DNA of 64,000 nt, from positions 1,928,001 through 1,992,000 of the forward strand of contig NZ_CP051293.1 in assembly GCF_013170805.1 (NCBI RefSeq). The letters are read 5' to 3'. Source of the stretch: Mesorhizobium sp. NZP2077. Its GTDB lineage: Bacteria > Pseudomonadota > Alphaproteobacteria > Rhizobiales > Rhizobiaceae. The stretch's first letter is position 1. Every line of letters starts with the position of its first letter. The notes under the pieces were generated by a model. The model did not search any database. It had not been told where the DNA came from and worked only from the letters and a program-made list of their open reading frames with translations. A program made the translations under genes and the position numbers. Positions 61,075 through 64,000 of the stretch are shown here, piece after piece.

Positions 61075-62913
61075 TCAACCGTCGAGCGTTTCCAGTTCGT
61101 CGATCAGGCCGCTGATGACACCGAGCCCGATCTGCCAGAAGGCGGGGTCGGTGGCGTCGAGGCCGAAGGGCGCCAGAAGCTGCGAATGATGCTTGGTGCC
61201 GCCGGCGCGCAGCATCTCGAAATACTTGTCCTGGAAGCCGCGCTCGGCGTTCTGGTAAACGGCGTAGAGCGAGTTCACCAGGCAGTCGCCAAAAGCATAG
61301 GCATAGACGTAGAAGGGCGAGTGGATGAAGTGCGGGATGTAGGTCCAGAATACCTCATAGCCATCGCGCAGCTTGATCGCGGGACCGAGGCTTTCGGCCT
61401 GCACTTCCAGCCAGAACTGGCCGAGCCTGTCGGATGTCAGTTCGCCGTTGCGGCGCTCGGCATGCACCTTGCGTTCGAATTCGTAGAAGGCGATCTGGCG
61501 CACCACCGTGTTGATCATGTCCTCGACCTTCTGGGCGAGCATGGCCTTGCGCTCACGCCTGTCAGTGGTCTGCTCGAGCAGCGAGCGGAAGGTCAGCATC
61601 TCGCCGAAGACGGAAGCCGTCTCGGCCAGCGTCAGTGGCGTCGAGGCCATCAGCGCGCCCTGGCCGGCGGCCAGCACCTGGTGCACGCCGTGGCCGAGTT
61701 CATGCGCCAGCGTCATCACGTCACGCGGCTTGCCCATGTAGTTGAGCAGCACGTAGGGGTGCGCCGACGGCACGGTGGGATGCGCAAAGGCGCCTGGCGA
61801 CTTGCCCGGGCGCACCGGCGCGTCGATCCAGTTGCGGTCGAAGAAGCTGCGGGCGATCTCGGCCATCTCGGGCGAGAAGCGCTGATAGGCGGACAGCACG
61901 GTGTTCCTGGCTTCGTCCCAGCCGATCACCGCTTGCGGTGTCTCCGGCAGCGGCGCGTTGCGGTCCCAGTGGTTCATCACGTCCATGCCGAGCCAGCGCG
62001 CCTTCATGGCGTAGTAGCGGTGCGAAAGGCGCGGATAGGCCTCGCGCACCGCGGTGGCGAGCGCATCGACGACGCCGCGCTCGACACGGTTGGCGAGATG
62101 GCGTGAATCGGCGATGTCCTCGAAGCCGCGCCAACGGTCGGATATTTCCTTGTCCTTGGCCAGCGTGTTGGTGATCAGCGTGAAGGTGCGCAAATTCTTG
62201 CGGAAGGTCGCGGCCAGCGCCTCGGAGGCGCGGCGGCGCACCTCGCCATCGGCATCCTGCAGGCGGTTGAGCGCCGGCTCCAGCGTCAGCTCCTCGCCAT
62301 CGACGTCGAAGCGGAGGTCGGTCATCGTCTCGTCGAAAAGGCGGTTCCAGGCGCCGCGTCCGGTAATCGACTTCTCGTGGAAAAGCTGCTCGACTCGATC
62401 CTCGAGCTGGTAGGGCTTGTCCATTCTGAGGTCGAGCACCCAGGGCCGATAGTGGCCGAAAGCGGAATCGCCGGCCAGTGCGCCTTCGATCGCGGCGTCC
62501 TCGATCAGGTTCAGTTCGAGCGCGAAGAACAGAAGATGCGCGCTGGCGTCGGTCATCTTCTCCTGGATGTCGCCATAGAGCTTGGCGCGCTGCGGATCGG
62601 CGGTGTTGCCGGCGTAGACCAGGCCGGCATAGGAGACGATGCGGCCGATCAGTTCCTCCAGCGCCTCGTAGGCGACCAGCGCCTCGCCAAGCTTGCCGGC
62701 GCTGCCGCGCCCGGCCTCGGCGGCGAGCGTGCCCTTCCAGCGGCTCTCGAAAGCGATCGCGTCGGCGGCGGCCCTGGCGATGTCACGCTTCAGTTCCGGG
62801 GCTTCCATGCCGGCATAGAGGTCGGCAAGGTTCCATTCCGGCAGATCGCCAAGCTCGGCCGCGCCCTGACCGGACGCTGGTGCCGCAAGCCGCCGACCAA
62901 ACATCATGCGCAT
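61075..62913 (-). CDS. pepF: M3-family oligoendopeptidase F
   Basis: 612 residues from ATG 62913 (62907 is possible). Zinc metallopeptidase with HELGH (LAHELGHGVHQ, about residue 393) and the downstream glutamate in LAETASVFGEMLTF. It degrades short peptides in the cytoplasm; no signal peptide. Divergent from the response regulator gene. Confidence 0.94.
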   Translation of the reverse strand: MRMMFGRRLAAPASGQGAAELGDLPEWNLADLYAGMEAPELKRDIARAAADAIAFESRWKGTLAAEAGRGSAGKLGEALVAYEALEELIGRIVSYAGLVYAGNTADPQRAKLYGDIQEKMTDASAHLLFFALELNLIEDAAIEGALAGDSAFGHYRPWVLDLRMDKPYQLEDRVEQLFHEKSITGRGAWNRLFDETMTDLRFDVDGEELTLEPALNRLQDADGEVRRRASEALAATFRKNLRTFTLITNTLAKDKEISDRWRGFEDIADSRHLANRVERGVVDALATAVREAYPRLSHRYYAMKARWLGMDVMNHWDRNAPLPETPQAVIGWDEARNTVLSAYQRFSPEMAEIARSFFDRNWIDAPVRPGKSPGAFAHPTVPSAHPYVLLNYMGKPRDVMTLAHELGHGVHQVLAAGQGALMASTPLTLAETASVFGEMLTFRSLLEQTTDRRERKAMLAQKVEDMINTVVRQIAFYEFERKVHAERRNGELTSDRLGQFWLEVQAESLGPAIKLRDGYEVFWTYIPHFIHSPFYVYAYAFGDCLVNSLYAVYQNAERGFQDKYFEMLRAGGTKHHSQLLAPFGLDATDPAFWQIGLGVISGLIDELETLDG

Positions 62914-63070
62914 CGACAATACCTTTTTTTCATCAAGAAGAGAGAATTCAAGGGGAACAGAGAAGCCGGTCAAATCCTAAGCAATTCGTTCACCGGGTTT
63001 TTTGAAAGCTTATTTAGAACCCTGTGCCAAGATGATCCATCGGGATTTCGAGCGGGCAACTCATAAAGTC

Positions 63071-64000
63071 ATGACAGGTTCCATTCTCATAGTCGATGAC
63101 GATCCCGTGCAACGCCGGTTGCTCGAGGCGGCGGTCACACGCTTCGGCCACACGGCAATCGTCGTCGACGGCGGCGCCGCCGGCCTCGACGTGCTCGACG
63201 GATCCGGCGCCCGCGACGTCTCGGTGGTGATCCTCGACCTGGTCATGCCCGGTCTCGACGGCATCGGCGTGCTGAAGGCGATGCGCGAACGCGACATCAC
63301 CGTCCCGGTCATCGTCCAAACCGCCCAGGGCGGCATCGAAACCGTGGTTTCTGCGATGCGCCATGGCGCCTTCGATTTCGTCGTCAAGCCGGCTTCGCCC
63401 GACAGGCTGCAGGCGTCGATCGCCAATGCGCTCAAGGTCGAGGCGGTCGAGGGCGAGGTCAAGCGCACATCGCGCAAGCGCGGCGGGCTTTTGACCTTCA
63501 GGGACATGATCACCCACAGTCCGGCCATGGACAGGGTGATACGCCTCGGACAGAAAGCGGCCGCCTCCAACATCCCGATCCTGATCGAAGGCGAATCCGG
63601 CGTCGGCAAGGAACTGGTGGCGCGCGCCATCCAGGGCACCGGCGACCGCCGCTCGAAACCGTTCGTCACCGTCAATTGCGGCGCCATTCCCGACAATCTG
63701 GTCGAATCGATCCTGTTCGGGCACGAGAAGGGCTCGTTCACCGGCGCCACCGACAAGCACACCGGCAAGTTCGTCGAAGCGCATTCGGGTACGCTGTTCC
63801 TCGACGAGATCGGTGACCTGCCGCTCGACGTGCAGGTCAAGCTGCTGCGCGCCGTGCAGGACGGTGAGGTCGATCCGGTCGGCGGCCGCGCCACCGTCAG
63901 GGTCGACATCAGGCTGATTTCAGCGACGCACCGCAACCTCCTGCAGCAGGTCAAGGACGGCAAGTTCCGCGAGGACCTGTTCTACCGGCTGAATGTCTAC
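63071..64000 (+). CDS. Sigma-54-dependent response regulator (NtrC/DctD-like), 3' end outside window
   Basis: The first 310 codons are visible. A receiver domain (residues 3-120) with phosphoacceptor Asp56 in VILDLVMPGLDG and KPAS lysine near 113 is followed by the AAA+ central domain with Walker A GESGVGKE (about residue 179), the loop motif GSFTGA near 227, and Walker B TLFLDEIGD (about 246). The GAFTGA sigma-54 contact loop is changed to GSFTGA, an uncommon variant. It is expected to continue to a Fis-type HTH. Starts at ATG 63071; the neighbouring histidine kinase is not in the window. Confidence 0.93.
   Translation, partial: MTGSILIVDDDPVQRRLLEAAVTRFGHTAIVVDGGAAGLDVLDGSGARDVSVVILDLVMPGLDGIGVLKAMRERDITVPVIVQTAQGGIETVVSAMRHGAFDFVVKPASPDRLQASIANALKVEAVEGEVKRTSRKRGGLLTFRDMITHSPAMDRVIRLGQKAAASNIPILIEGESGVGKELVARAIQGTGDRRSKPFVTVNCGAIPDNLVESILFGHEKGSFTGATDKHTGKFVEAHSGTLFLDEIGDLPLDVQVKLLRAVQDGEVDPVGGRATVRVDIRLISATHRNLLQQVKDGKFREDLFYRLNVY

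Overview
The window looks like a chromosomal segment of an alphaproteobacterium of the Rhizobiales, most likely Mesorhizobium or a close relative. It is GC-rich, genes start behind GGAGG-type ribosome binding sites, and it carries marker genes of that order: CpdR, an Omp10-type lipoprotein, a DUF1127 protein, a DUF459 SGNH protein, homospermidine synthase and a ROSE-controlled small heat-shock gene. The species assignment is inference from gene content, not from a marker-gene comparison.

Layout. 1-4.7 kb: the end of a Na+/H+ antiporter, an IS630-type insertion sequence whose transposase is split by a -1 frameshift on an A7 run, an endonuclease/exonuclease/phosphatase-family protein and an EamA exporter. 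4.65-20.7 kb: a block of 14 genes all on the minus strand, many overlapping by 4 bases. It begins with a LacI-type regulator and runs through a Gfo/Idh/MocA dehydrogenase, CoA-transferase, enoyl-CoA hydratase, aldehyde dehydrogenase, a complete carbohydrate ABC importer, two GMC oxidoreductases with an SDR between them, a Dabb protein and an MFS permease. The divergent DUF993 gene at 20.9 kb shares a matching palindromic operator with the LacI promoter, so one regulon is likely. The gene set predicts import and oxidation of a sugar or polyol followed by CoA-thioester chemistry; I cannot name the substrate.

22-24.7 kb: GDP-L-fucose synthase and a probable fucosyltransferase-like protein. 24.8-33 kb: tRNA-Val, cpdR, N-formylglutamate amidohydrolase, a candidate small RNA with anti-Shine-Dalgarno loops, a histidinol-phosphatase-type IMPase, an AraC regulator, two tiny genes, a lysophospholipase-like hydrolase, hsp20 with an RpoH-type promoter and RNA thermometer, an MBL-fold hydrolase and threonine aldolase. 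33.5-40 kb: gltB-gltD (glutamate synthase). 40-46.8 kb: envelope genes (SGNH protein, lytic transglycosylase, galU, beta-barrel protein, kdsD).

46.88-48.19 kb: a 1306-bp transposase-less mobile cassette with 23-bp perfect terminal inverted repeats and an 8-bp target duplication. It sits inside a dispersed intergenic repeat and carries a dinD fragment plus one or two small genes. 48.3-61 kb: NfeD/stomatin pair, FAD oxidoreductase, hemH, a 5'-nucleotidase fused to LysM, Omp10-like lipoprotein, homospermidine synthase, a heme-dependent N-demethylase-like gene with a premature stop, YciI, pabC/pabB, and a membrane-anchored helix-hairpin-helix protein. 61-64 kb: oligoendopeptidase F and the first 310 codons of a sigma-54 response regulator that runs off the end.
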